A DNA stretch of 7,027 bases from Betaproteobacteria bacterium UBA5582 (GTDB lineage: Bacteria > Pseudomonadota > Gammaproteobacteria > Burkholderiales > Rhodocyclaceae), in assembly GCA_002425245.1 (NCBI GenBank), contig DILW01000089.1, positions 1 to 7,027 of the forward strand, in the 5' to 3' direction. This document shows, in pieces, positions 1-6,666 of this stretch (within the stretch, counting starts at the first letter, position 1; each line of letters opens with the position of its first letter). The position numbers were made by a program, and so were the translations under genes. Below the pieces are notes generated by a model. It made no database searches. It saw nothing but the letters and a program-made list of their open reading frames with translations, and was not told the DNA's origin.

Positions 1-1
1 G

Positions 2-793
2 CTCAAGCAAGCCGAAACCCTGGCACGCACGCTCAGCCAGGCGGCCAAGACCCACCGCACCGTCGAACTCTCCAGCGCCATCGGCACCCAGGGCGCCGCG
101 CGCAGCACCATCGACGAGCAAGCCGCACCGATCAAGGCCCTGCACACCGTCGCCAGCGGCATGGTCGATGCCGAGGACGAGAACGCCGCCAAAGCCGACG
201 CCGATGCCAAGACCACCCAGGCCGGCCCGGACAAGCGCCCACACCTGACCGACGCCGCCATCATCCAGGCCGCGCGCGGCAACTTCGCCCACGTTGCCGG
301 GCAGAACCTGCAATACACCAACGACGAAACCGCCGCCTTCGAGAGCGGCGAAGACAGCAACTTCGCCATCGCCGGCAAGACCCGCCTCCACACCGGCCAA
401 GCCATCGGCCTGGTCGCCGGCGCCATCGGCCCGGGCGAAGGCAACACCGGCATCAAACTCATCGCCGCCAAGGACGACATCGACCTGCAGGCGCAAAGCG
501 ACGAAATGAAGTTCCAGGCCAAGCAAGACCTGAAGATCGTCTCCGCCAACGCCAACATCGACTTTGCCGCGGCGAAGAAGATCCACCTGGCGGTCAAGGG
601 CGGCGCCAGCATCACCATCGACGGCGGGATTACCGTGCAGTGTCCGGGGACGATTACGGTGCATGCGAGTAAGAAGAAGTTCTCGGGGCCGACGAGTCAG
701 AATTATGCGTTGCCGACGTTTCCGAGCAATGTCTGTGTCGAATGCCTGCTCGCAGCAGCCAAGAGCGGGGCACCGTTCTCACCGAAGGCTTGA
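2..793 (+). CDS. vgrG: VgrG, T6SS spike tip protein (3' part only)
   Basis: This is the C-terminal 263 residues of a VgrG. The frame is open to the window edge (it begins LKQAETLARTLSQAAKTHRT), so the ATG at 161 is internal and not the start. VgrG trimers cap the Hcp tube of the T6SS and carry effectors into target cells. The visible part matches the region after the gp27/gp5-like core: an Ala-rich helical linker, then the DUF2345-type repetitive beta region (GNTGIKLIAAKDDIDLQAQS, KQDLKIVSANANIDFAAAKK, SITIDGG, GTITVHASKKKFSGP), then a short tail with CVECLLAAAKSGAPF, as seen in VgrGs that recruit DUF4123 adaptors. The adaptor gene starts 3 bases after the stop. Codons up to about 625 end almost always in C or G; beyond that G- and T-ending codons (acg, gcg, att, agt) become common. 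Family assignment is strong; which effector it carries is inferred from the downstream genes. Confidence 0.93.
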   Translation, partial: LKQAETLARTLSQAAKTHRTVELSSAIGTQGAARSTIDEQAAPIKALHTVASGMVDAEDENAAKADADAKTTQAGPDKRPHLTDAAIIQAARGNFAHVAGQNLQYTNDETAAFESGEDSNFAIAGKTRLHTGQAIGLVAGAIGPGEGNTGIKLIAAKDDIDLQAQSDEMKFQAKQDLKIVSANANIDFAAAKKIHLAVKGGASITIDGGITVQCPGTITVHASKKKFSGPTSQNYALPTFPSNVCVECLLAAAKSGAPFSPKA

Positions 794-796
794 ACA

Positions 797-1654
797 ATGC
801 CTTCGTTTTGGTCCAATCTGCCGCTTCCTCCCGTCAGGGATGCTTCTGACACTGCTCGATACTACGCATTGATTGATGCAGCCCAGCTTGAGCGCTTCAG
901 TCAAACGATGAACTTGAAAAGCGATTCGATATTGAGCCGGATTGCCCTACTTGGTGAGCAAATTGCCCCGGATCGTTACGATGCCAGCCCGCATTTGCTT
1001 GAGTTGGCAGGGCCGGACTCCTACCGGAACCTGGTAGGCCAGTTTGCACGGCGCAACGCAAGTCACGGCGTGATGACCTGCCTGGTGTCGGCCTTGGCAG
1101 CATCAGAACTGATCGCGCGTTTGAAACATCGTCTTGATGCAACACTCCCGGACGACGTCGAGTGCGTCAATCGCTTCTTCGATGGCCGGATTTCTCCCCA
1201 TTTACACGCCTGCCTTGGTGATCAGCAACGGTCTGAGTTTTTCTCCGTGGCGACGCAATGGCTGGTGGTCGGACACGACCACACCTGGCAGTCGTTGGCT
1301 TGCCATTTCGCTGAGCGCGACCCTTATACCGGGCCGCTGGCGATCAGCGTCAGGCAGGAGGCCTATCTCATAGACCACTGTTATCCCTACGCATTGATCG
1401 AGCATTTCGAGCGAACCGATGCCGATTTGCTGGATGGCGTCCCGGCAGCGCAACGCTACCGATTCTTCAAGGATGCGATGGCAACAGCAGAACGATTCGG
1501 GTTCGATCGCTCAAGCGACATCACCCTGTTCTGTACCTTGAGCATGACGCGTGGGGCCAACTTTCACGAGAAAGCACCTTGGCCAGAAAAGCTTGCAGCA
1601 GTGCAGGCTGGAAGAGCAAGCCTGCAGGACGTACTGAAATCAATTCACGACTGA
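797..1654 (+). CDS. DUF4123 T6SS adaptor/chaperone (Tap/TEC type)
   Basis: This 285-residue cytoplasmic protein has no signal peptide. Residues ~22-155 fit the DUF4123 domain: YYALIDAAQ near the N-terminus, SPHLLELAG at 64-71, a helical SALAASELIARLKHRLDA segment (98-115), then VNRFFDGRISPHLHACL (124-140) and the FFSVATQWLVV strand. Residues ~185-285 form a second, mostly helical part of the kind found after DUF4123 in longer adaptors. Known DUF4123 proteins bind a specific effector and the VgrG tail, load the effector onto the spike, and are not secreted themselves. Its place between vgrG and the lipase module fits that role. The start ATG lies 3 bases after the vgrG stop, with GAAGG at 784-788 as ribosome binding site, so translation is probably coupled to vgrG. 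The client is inferred to be the DUF2235 lipase at 2665-4317. Confidence 0.88.
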   Translation: MPSFWSNLPLPPVRDASDTARYYALIDAAQLERFSQTMNLKSDSILSRIALLGEQIAPDRYDASPHLLELAGPDSYRNLVGQFARRNASHGVMTCLVSALAASELIARLKHRLDATLPDDVECVNRFFDGRISPHLHACLGDQQRSEFFSVATQWLVVGHDHTWQSLACHFAERDPYTGPLAISVRQEAYLIDHCYPYALIEHFERTDADLLDGVPAAQRYRFFKDAMATAERFGFDRSSDITLFCTLSMTRGANFHEKAPWPEKLAAVQAGRASLQDVLKSIHD

Positions 1655-1691
1655 GTGTCGACAATGAAAGAATGTGAGCGAGAAATCATGA

Positions 1692-1773
1692 CAAGGATCG
1701 ACCCCATGAAACGCGCGTTGCTGAAACTTTTCGGGCTGGCAGCCTTGGGTGGCTGCACCTCGGCCAGAGGGGA
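1692..1773 (+). repeat. 82-bp perfect direct repeat, copy A
   Basis: Bases 1692-1773 are identical to 2183-2264 (offset 491). The repeat starts just before the AAGGA ribosome binding site, contains the start codon, the whole lipoprotein signal peptide and the lipobox, and ends about five residues after the lipidated Cys. Flanking sequence on both sides diverges at once. Confidence 0.95.
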
Positions 1774-2158
1774 GAGCCGATCAATCAGCATCGATCAATA
1801 CAACTACACCGACCGTTACATAGCGGATATCACGGTAAACGGAGTTTGGGCGGGTAGCGTCGGTGCTTACGAGGGTGGTGGCAGCAGAGTCCAAGGCCTA
1901 CTGGCACCTCGCGAGAGCAACAAAAAAATCGTACTGAAGGTGAAATGGATCGTTGCAGACACTTACGATGTTGCGGCAAACAAATACACTAGAAAACCTG
2001 ACGAGCCGAAAGAGGCAGAAGTCGAGTTACCAACCCCGTATCCTGCTGACGCCGATCTTTTGGTTCTGCATTTTTATCCGGATGGACATGTCGAGGCCGA
2101 GTTAACAGGTAACCGTGGTAACCGCAGAATCCCGCCACCGCCGGGGTATCACCGATGA
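1706..2158 (+). CDS. DUF3304-type lipoprotein, probable T6SS lipase immunity protein, copy 1
   Basis: This is a 150-residue lipoprotein precursor. MKRALLKLFGLAALGGC gives a positively charged start, a short hydrophobic core and a lipobox LGGC with Cys17 as the lipidated residue. Thr at +2, not Asp, fits outer-membrane sorting. The mature part has NYTDRYI, ITVNGVWAG, a Gly-rich turn, LKVKWIVAD and LVLHFYPDGHVEAEL, resembling DUF3304, and ends in the Pro-rich IPPPPGYHR. In-frame starts also exist at 1655 (GTG, directly after the adaptor stop), 1664 and 1688. I chose 1706 because AAGGA sits 8 bases upstream, that arrangement is repeated exactly in copy 2, and it places the signal peptide at the N-terminus. 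Periplasm-facing lipoproteins next to Tle lipases are typically immunity proteins that block the enzyme where it acts. That role is inferred from position and localisation; the DUF assignment is by pattern recognition. Confidence 0.8.
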   Translation: MKRALLKLFGLAALGGCTSARGESRSISIDQYNYTDRYIADITVNGVWAGSVGAYEGGGSRVQGLLAPRESNKKIVLKVKWIVADTYDVAANKYTRKPDEPKEAEVELPTPYPADADLLVLHFYPDGHVEAELTGNRGNRRIPPPPGYHR

Positions 2159-2182
2159 AGAATAAGCTGATCCCTACGCAAG

Positions 2183-2264
2183 CAAGGATCGACCCCATGA
2201 AACGCGCGTTGCTGAAACTTTTCGGGCTGGCAGCCTTGGGTGGCTGCACCTCGGCCAGAGGGGA
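2183..2264 (+). repeat. 82-bp perfect direct repeat, copy B
   Basis: This is the second copy of the repeat at 1692-1773, at the 5' end of the second lipoprotein gene. Recombination between the two copies would remove 491 bases and leave a single in-frame lipoprotein gene with the copy 2 mature part. Confidence 0.95.
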
Positions 2265-2649
2265 AGGAAGGTCTGTCGGCACAGTCAGTTTTAATTACAC
2301 CAATCGTTACATAGGTGATGTAACCGTGAATGGGGCATGGGCGGGCGGCGTGGACGCATTTGGTGGTGGCGGAAAAATTGCTCAAGGGCTACTCGCACCC
2401 AAAGACCTGAATAAAAAGTTGGTGCTGAAGGTAAAGTGGGTTGTAGCCGATGACTACGATGTAGCGACGAACAAATACACTCGACGTCCAGACGAGTCAC
2501 GTTCTGCCGATATTGAGCTTGTTGGACCCCATCCGTCAAACCCAAGTTACCTTGTCCTCCACTTTTATCCCGATGGGCATGTTGAAGCTGAACTGGAAGC
2601 GGACCGACCGAAACGGCGCATTCCGCCACCGCCGGGTTATCACCGCTGA
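2197..2649 (+). CDS. DUF3304-type lipoprotein, probable T6SS lipase immunity protein, copy 2
   Basis: This is a tandem paralogue of the preceding gene, also 150 residues and alignable without gaps. The first 22 residues (signal peptide, lipobox LGGC, Cys17) are identical. The mature part shares about two thirds of positions (84 of 128 by eye), including NYTxRYI, TVNGxWAG, QGLLAP, LKVKWxVAD, YDVAxNKYTR, LVLHFYPDGHVEAEL and RRIPPPPGYHR. Differences cluster just after the lipobox, in the Gly-rich turn and at PHPSNPSY, where partner specificity might lie. An upstream ATG at 2155 overlaps the copy 1 stop (ATGA) and would add 14 residues. The duplicated AAGGA site 8 bases before 2197 favours the shorter form, though coupling through 2155 is possible. 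It ends 15 bases before the lipase start. It is likely either the cognate immunity protein or a partner to copy 1 with altered specificity; which copy neutralises the adjacent lipase cannot be told from sequence. Confidence 0.8.
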   Translation: MKRALLKLFGLAALGGCTSARGEGRSVGTVSFNYTNRYIGDVTVNGAWAGGVDAFGGGGKIAQGLLAPKDLNKKLVLKVKWVVADDYDVATNKYTRRPDESRSADIELVGPHPSNPSYLVLHFYPDGHVEAELEADRPKRRIPPPPGYHR

Positions 2650-2652
2650 CGG

Positions 2653-2657
2653 GGAGG
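2653..2657 (+). promoter_or_regulatory. Ribosome binding site deciding the lipase start
   Basis: GGAGG lies within an eight-base purine run at 2651-2658. It is directly against the ATG at 2659 but 7 bases from the ATG at 2665, so the second ATG is the likelier start. Confidence 0.6.
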
Positions 2658-2664
2658 GATGCTC

Positions 2665-4317
2665 ATGGGCTTGAAAGATCCAACCTACATTCCCAATCAA
2701 ACCGACCGAGCAGCGGATCAGACCGAAGCGCTGCCGGGTGGAGGGAACGCTACGACGGCGCGTCGTGCTCCGGGGCAAAGAGTGCTGACGGCCAAGGAAC
2801 GGGAACAGCGACAAATGGCGCTCGGCCCAACGGTGCCCGAGAAAAAGGAAGCCATGTGCCAGTGCAGCAAGGTGATCCACTACGCGGTTTTCTTTGACGG
2901 TACCGGCAACAACCGCGATGCGGAGATGGCAAAGGCCAAAGAAAGGCGTGCTTTGTCGAACATCGCCAAGTTGTTTGATGCGCACAAACGAAACGATGGT
3001 CAGATCAATCGAGTCTACATCCCCGGTGTTGGCACCCCTTATCCCGACATCGGAGACACCGGCGGTACTGCCGGGATGGCTATAGGCAAGGGCGCCGACA
3101 AGCGCATCAGGAAAGCGCTGGAACTGCTTGACGACGAAATTGCCAAGGTGCCGGCGCAGCAGAAAATCCGCTTGATCAACATCACTGTTTTTGGTTTTTC
3201 GCGAGGTGCAGCGGAGGCGCGGGCCTTTGTTCGCGATCTGGCAGCTTTGTGTCGGGAGAAAGGGGGCGCCTGGGAGTACAAAGGCTTGCCATTGCGGGTA
3301 GCGTTTGCCGGCTTGTTCGATACGGTATGTTCAGCCTATGGTGCATTCACCAGCGCAGCGTTGAGCTTGAACGGAGGGCACAACAACTGGGCGGAAGACA
3401 TGAAATTGCCGCCCATGGTCGAGCAGACCGTGCACATGATCGCCGCCCATGAGGCGCGGCGACGCTTCCCGCTGGATTCAACGCGCATTGATGCCGAGTA
3501 TCCAGACAACACCATTGAAATCTGGTACCCCGGCGTGCACTCGGACGTTGGCGGTGGCTATGCCCCGCTGGAGCAGGGGCGGGAAAACACCATTTCGCGG
3601 TTTGCCTTGAATCACATGTACGACGTGGCCTTCGCTGCCGGTGTGTTGTTTGAGCGGATAGCGGATTTGCCAGGACGAGTCCAGGACGAATTCAACAAGG
3701 ATGACGCCAATCTGCGGGAAGCCTTCAATGCCTACATCGATGCCGTTCCCAGGAAAACTGGCGCAATGGAAGAGGTGCTGGCCGCCCACATGCGGGTATT
3801 GCACCGCTGGCTGAAAGAACGAGTGGCTGGCGCGGGCGAGACGGCATCCAAAGCGCGTCTGGAGCAGGTGCGCGATGAGGCCAAGAAAAAGGCCAAGGCA
3901 GCACGCAAGCAGCAAGCCGCCGTACTGGCTGAAAACAGCCATGGTTTCGACATGGAAGCCCCGGCTTTTTCGCCGGAGGAGGAAGAACGGTTCGAGAAAG
4001 CGGCCAATGAACGCCGGACAGCAAACGAACAATACGACGAGGCGCAGGACGCCTTGAAAGACTTGGCGCAAGAAGAACGCAAGTATCTCTGGGATGTGCA
4101 GGAAATCTACCTCCGGGAAGCTCGTGGCCAAAAACTGTCGCTGCGCGAAAGGACCATCAAGGAGGCATGGGAAGATACAGCACCCCTTCCGGAGCCGGTC
4201 AAACGATTCTTTGATTTGTTTGCCCACGATTCGATAGCGCACTTCAACTTTGATAGCAGCCGCTTATCGGACTGGCGGACGGTTTACTTCGGGGCGAGCA
4301 AGTTCAAGCCGAACTAG
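2665..4317 (+). CDS. tle1: DUF2235 alpha/beta hydrolase, Tle1-type T6SS phospholipase effector
   Basis: This 550-residue protein (numbering here counts from the earlier ATG at 2659, so true positions are two lower) has the DUF2235 hallmarks: VIHYAVFFDGTGNNRD at 72-87, the nucleophile elbow VFGFSRGAAEARAF at 177-190 with Ser181 in GxSxG, LFDTV at 219-223 with candidate acid Asp221, and WYPGVHSDVGGGYAPL at 289-304 with candidate catalytic His294. DUF2235 T6SS effectors form the Tle1 family; characterised members cleave phospholipids in the victim's envelope. Residues ~385-475 are Lys/Glu/Ala-rich and probably long helices; the tail HDSIAHFNFD...WRTVYFG is also seen in family members. There is no signal peptide, PAAR or MIX motif, so delivery presumably relies on the upstream adaptor and VgrG. 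I prefer the ATG at 2665 because GGAGG at 2653-2657 lies 7 bases ahead of it but nearly touches the ATG at 2659. No frameshift or missing key residue is visible. Confidence 0.9.
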   Translation: MGLKDPTYIPNQTDRAADQTEALPGGGNATTARRAPGQRVLTAKEREQRQMALGPTVPEKKEAMCQCSKVIHYAVFFDGTGNNRDAEMAKAKERRALSNIAKLFDAHKRNDGQINRVYIPGVGTPYPDIGDTGGTAGMAIGKGADKRIRKALELLDDEIAKVPAQQKIRLINITVFGFSRGAAEARAFVRDLAALCREKGGAWEYKGLPLRVAFAGLFDTVCSAYGAFTSAALSLNGGHNNWAEDMKLPPMVEQTVHMIAAHEARRRFPLDSTRIDAEYPDNTIEIWYPGVHSDVGGGYAPLEQGRENTISRFALNHMYDVAFAAGVLFERIADLPGRVQDEFNKDDANLREAFNAYIDAVPRKTGAMEEVLAAHMRVLHRWLKERVAGAGETASKARLEQVRDEAKKKAKAARKQQAAVLAENSHGFDMEAPAFSPEEEERFEKAANERRTANEQYDEAQDALKDLAQEERKYLWDVQEIYLREARGQKLSLRERTIKEAWEDTAPLPEPVKRFFDLFAHDSIAHFNFDSSRLSDWRTVYFGASKFKPN

Positions 4318-4342
4318 CGAAGGAACCCGGTTTTGGCGCCTA

Positions 4343-4361
4343 CTCTCCGAAACACGGAGAG
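4343..4361 (+). other. Short perfect hairpin between the lipase and DUF599 genes
   Basis: CTCTCCG at 4343-4349 pairs exactly with CGGAGAG at 4355-4361 around a 5-base AAACA loop. No T-run follows, so this is not a standard intrinsic terminator. It could be a weak terminator or a 5' leader structure, since the second arm includes the purine-rich stretch nearest the DUF599 gene start. It lies at the boundary between the T6SS cargo and the GC-rich chromosome genes. Function is unproven, and a 7-bp stem can occur by chance. Confidence 0.35.
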
Positions 4362-4377
4362 GCCACACCGCTAGCCC

Positions 4378-5100
4378 ATGCCGCAGCCTCTGTGGCACAC
4401 TTCGGCGATGCACGCTTTCCCGCATCTTTCCGCCCTGGACTGGCTGGCGCTGGTCGTTTTCTTTTCCTGTTGGGCCGGCTATGCCTGGTTTTCCGAGCAT
4501 AGCGCGCGCGGTGCCGGCGGGCTGATCCGCACCAGTCAGCGTTATCGGCTCGAATGGGCGTACCGGATGCTGGAGCGCGAGGTGCGGGTCACCGATTCGA
4601 CGCTGATCGGCAATCTGATGACCAGCGTTTCCTTTTACGCCAACACCACCATTTACATCATCGCCGGCCTGTTTGCCGCGCTCGGTGCTGCCGACACGCT
4701 GCTCGGCGTGGCTGCCGACCTGCCCTTTGCCGGGCCGGGCAGTCGCGAACTGCTGGAGATCAAGCTGATTCTGGTGCTCGGCAGTTTCGTTTTTGCCTAT
4801 TTCAAATTCACCTGGTCGCTGCGCCAGTTCAACCTGCTGTCCATCCTCGTCGGCGCCGCGCCCACGGGAAGCACCGGCGACCCGGCGATCGATGCCTATG
4901 CCCGCCAGGTGGCCGGCGCCAACAACCTGGCCGGGGACGATTTCAATCGCGGCATCCGTGCCTATTACTTCGGCCTGGCCGCCGCCGGCTGGCTCTTCCA
5001 CCCGCTGATCCTGGGGCTGACCGCGCTGCTCGTGTGCGTGGTCCTCTATCGCCGCGATTACCGTTCGGCGGCGCTCGACGTTCTCCGCGGCGACGCCTGA
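4378..5100 (+). CDS. DUF599 family inner-membrane protein
   Basis: This is a 240-residue integral membrane protein, or 230 residues if translation starts at the in-frame ATG at 4408. Four hydrophobic segments are visible: ~18-38 (SALDWLALVVFFSCWAGYAWF), ~84-107 (VSFYANTTIYIIAGLFAALGAADT), ~127-145 (EIKLILVLGSFVFAYFKFT) and ~197-223. The pattern RMLEREVRVTDSTLIGNLMTSVSFYANTTIYI followed by FKFTWSLRQFN matches DUF599 proteins. No biochemical function is established for that family that I can state. The choice between the two starts is unresolved: GGAGAGG upstream of 4378 is about 16 bases away, too far to be decisive, and nothing strong precedes 4408. The GC-rich codon use resembles the following genes, not the cargo genes, so this marks the return to core chromosome. 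The rarD-like gene starts 2 bases after its stop, indicating co-transcription. Confidence 0.85.
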   Translation: MPQPLWHTSAMHAFPHLSALDWLALVVFFSCWAGYAWFSEHSARGAGGLIRTSQRYRLEWAYRMLEREVRVTDSTLIGNLMTSVSFYANTTIYIIAGLFAALGAADTLLGVAADLPFAGPGSRELLEIKLILVLGSFVFAYFKFTWSLRQFNLLSILVGAAPTGSTGDPAIDAYARQVAGANNLAGDDFNRGIRAYYFGLAAAGWLFHPLILGLTALLVCVVLYRRDYRSAALDVLRGDA

Positions 5101-5102
5101 CG

Positions 5103-5978
5103 ATGCCTGCAAACACTCTGGCCGGCGTCGGCTTCGGCCTGCTCGCCTATGGCATCTGGGGCTTTTTCCCGCTGTATTTCCATCAGTTGAACCATGTCGC
5201 ACCGATGGATATCCTGGCCAACCGCGCGCTGTGGGCCTGCGTCTTCGTCGGCCTGTTGCTGATGCTCAGCCGTCAGTGGCACAAGGTCAGGCAGATATTC
5301 GGCAAGCCGCGCCAGATCGCCATGCTCAGCCTGGCCGCATTGCTGGTCGGCAGCAACTGGCTGGTGTTCCTGTGGGCGGTAGGCAACCAGCAGGTAGTTG
5401 AATCCAGCCTGGGCTATTTCCTGACCCCGATCATCAACGTGCTGCTCGGCCTACTGGTACTCAAGGAAAGGCTGAACGGGAAGGAATGGCTGGCAATCGC
5501 CCTGGCCGTTGCCGGCTTGCTCAACGAGATCGTCACCCTCGGCGGGCTGCCCTGGGTTTCGTTGTTTCTGGCCGGCACCTTCGGCACTTACGGTCTGGTG
5601 CGCAAGCAGGTGCCAGTCGATGCCCTGCCCGGTCTGTGGCTGGAAACCCTGGTCATGTTGCCTTTGTGCTTTGCTTACGCCGTCTGGCAGGCCCAGGTCG
5701 GGCATACGGTGTTCGTGCTCGACGCGCCGTCGACCACGCCCTGGCTGTTCGGCGCCGGCATCCTCACCGCGCTGCCGCTGATCGCCTTCGCCGCTGCCAC
5801 CCAGCGCCTGAAGCTGGCCACTGTCGGCATGCTGATGTACATCAACCCGACCATGCAGTTCGTGACTGCGATTTACGTTTTCGGTGAGCCCCTGCACACC
5901 GGCAAACTGCTAAGTTTTGCGCTGATCTGGCTGGGGCTGCTGGTGTTCAGCTGGAGTGCCTGGCAGAAAAACCGTTAA
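5103..5978 (+). CDS. rarD: RarD-type EamA/DMT superfamily transporter
   Basis: This 291-residue, very hydrophobic protein has about ten membrane segments, the size and layout of RarD proteins in the drug/metabolite transporter (EamA) superfamily. The start MPANTLAGVGFGLLAYGIWG, then FFPLYFHQL, EILANRALWA-like MDILANRALWACVF, SNWLVFLWAV, VESSLGYFLTPIINVLLGLLVLKERL and the second-half motif MYINPTMQFVTAIYVFGEP are typical of RarD. The substrate is unknown; RarD was named for a chloramphenicol phenotype in other bacteria, but nothing here shows one. The ATG at 5103 is 2 bases after the DUF599 stop, with no good ribosome binding site, so translational coupling is likely. An open frame runs further upstream to 4554, but that part is out-of-frame reading of the DUF599 gene. 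The stop TAA overlaps the stop of the convergent repressor gene within TTAA at 5975-5978. Confidence 0.9.
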   Translation: MPANTLAGVGFGLLAYGIWGFFPLYFHQLNHVAPMDILANRALWACVFVGLLLMLSRQWHKVRQIFGKPRQIAMLSLAALLVGSNWLVFLWAVGNQQVVESSLGYFLTPIINVLLGLLVLKERLNGKEWLAIALAVAGLLNEIVTLGGLPWVSLFLAGTFGTYGLVRKQVPVDALPGLWLETLVMLPLCFAYAVWQAQVGHTVFVLDAPSTTPWLFGAGILTALPLIAFAAATQRLKLATVGMLMYINPTMQFVTAIYVFGEPLHTGKLLSFALIWLGLLVFSWSAWQKNR

Positions 5979-6592
5979 ATCCGCCGGAGCGCCATGTGGG
6001 CGGCGATCATTTCGGGAATCTCCGCTTCCATGCCGCTGCCCCGGCGACAACCAAGCAGCAGGTGGAGCAGGCCGCTGGTGAAGGCCCAGGTGTCGCGGGC
6101 GACCATCCCCGGCTCCAGCCCGGGGCGCAGGCAGCCCTTGTCGGCGGCCAGGCGGTACATGCGTTCGATCTTTTGCAGGAACTCCAGGGCCGGCCGGCCG
6201 ACTTCCTGTTCGACGCTGGCGAATTCATCGACGTATTCGCAACGCGAGACCATGATTTCGAAGACCTGGCGGAATTCACCATCTTCGACCAGCACGCGGA
6301 AAAACTCCCGGATCGAGCCTTCGATGGCGTCGAGCGGATTGCTCAGCGCCGGGTCGTAGAGAATCGCGTCGGTGCTGCCCAGCATCGGCTCGAAGACGGC
6401 GTCACGCATGGCGAAAAAGAGTTCGGCCTTGTCCTTGAAATGCCAGTACACCGCCCCCCGGGTGACACCGGCTTCGCGGGCGATGCGGTCGAGCGAGGAA
6501 CGGCTGACGCCACACGCGTGAAACACGCGGCGGGCAGCATGAATGATCTCCTGACGTGTCTGCTCTGCCTCTTCCTTGGTTTTTCTGACCAT
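5975..6592 (-). CDS. TetR/AcrR-family repressor of the adjacent RND efflux pump
   Basis: This is a 205-residue one-component repressor. The N-terminal TetR domain includes the start MVRKTKEEAEQTRQEIIHAA, then VFHACGVSRSSLDRIAREAGVTRGAVYWHFKDKAELF; residues ~31-51 form the helix-turn-helix with the classic GAVYWHFKDK end. Residues ~60-205 are the variable helical ligand-binding domain, close in style to the AcrR/TtgR/MtrR C-terminal domain (REFFRVLVEDGEFRQVFEIM). The minus-strand ribosome binding site AGGAGAG (complement of 6597-6603) lies about 4-8 bases before the ATG. It is divergent from the RND adaptor gene, the usual arrangement for a local repressor released by toxic pump substrates. 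An AcrR-like inverted repeat sits over the pump promoter between the two genes. Convergent overlap of 4 bases with rarD leaves no room for a terminator between them. Confidence 0.92.
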   Translation of the reverse strand: MVRKTKEEAEQTRQEIIHAARRVFHACGVSRSSLDRIAREAGVTRGAVYWHFKDKAELFFAMRDAVFEPMLGSTDAILYDPALSNPLDAIEGSIREFFRVLVEDGEFRQVFEIMVSRCEYVDEFASVEQEVGRPALEFLQKIERMYRLAADKGCLRPGLEPGMVARDTWAFTSGLLHLLLGCRRGSGMEAEIPEMIAAHMALRRI

Positions 6593-6666
6593 TTTTCTCT
6601 CCTGTTGCCCAGCAAGCTGCTCCGGCGGGCGCCATGGTAAACCGAGCGCCTGTTCAAACGAAATGT

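Noticed and set aside
161..793. ATG at 161 as the start of a separate 210-residue protein
   Set aside because: The same frame is open to the window edge and reads as typical VgrG sequence, so the ATG is internal.
3478..4242. 254-codon open frame on the minus strand inside the lipase gene
   Set aside because: It is antisense to a clear DUF2235 gene with intact motifs, its translation shows no recognisable domain, and such frames arise from GC-rich codon bias.
4318..4377. Intrinsic terminator after the lipase gene
   Set aside because: A 7-bp hairpin exists but is not followed by a T-run, so it is listed only as a hairpin of unknown role.
4554..5102. Upstream extension of the RarD frame to 4554
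   Set aside because: The extension is Arg/Pro-rich and overlaps the DUF599 gene out of frame; the RarD-like sequence begins at 5103.
4264..5202. 312-codon open frame on the minus strand across the DUF599 gene
   Set aside because: The translation is low-complexity and rich in Arg, Gly and Gln, typical of antisense reading, and the opposite strand encodes a membrane protein.
5996..6640. 214-codon plus-strand open frame over the TetR gene
   Set aside because: It is a shadow of the repressor, whose helix-turn-helix is unmistakable on the minus strand.
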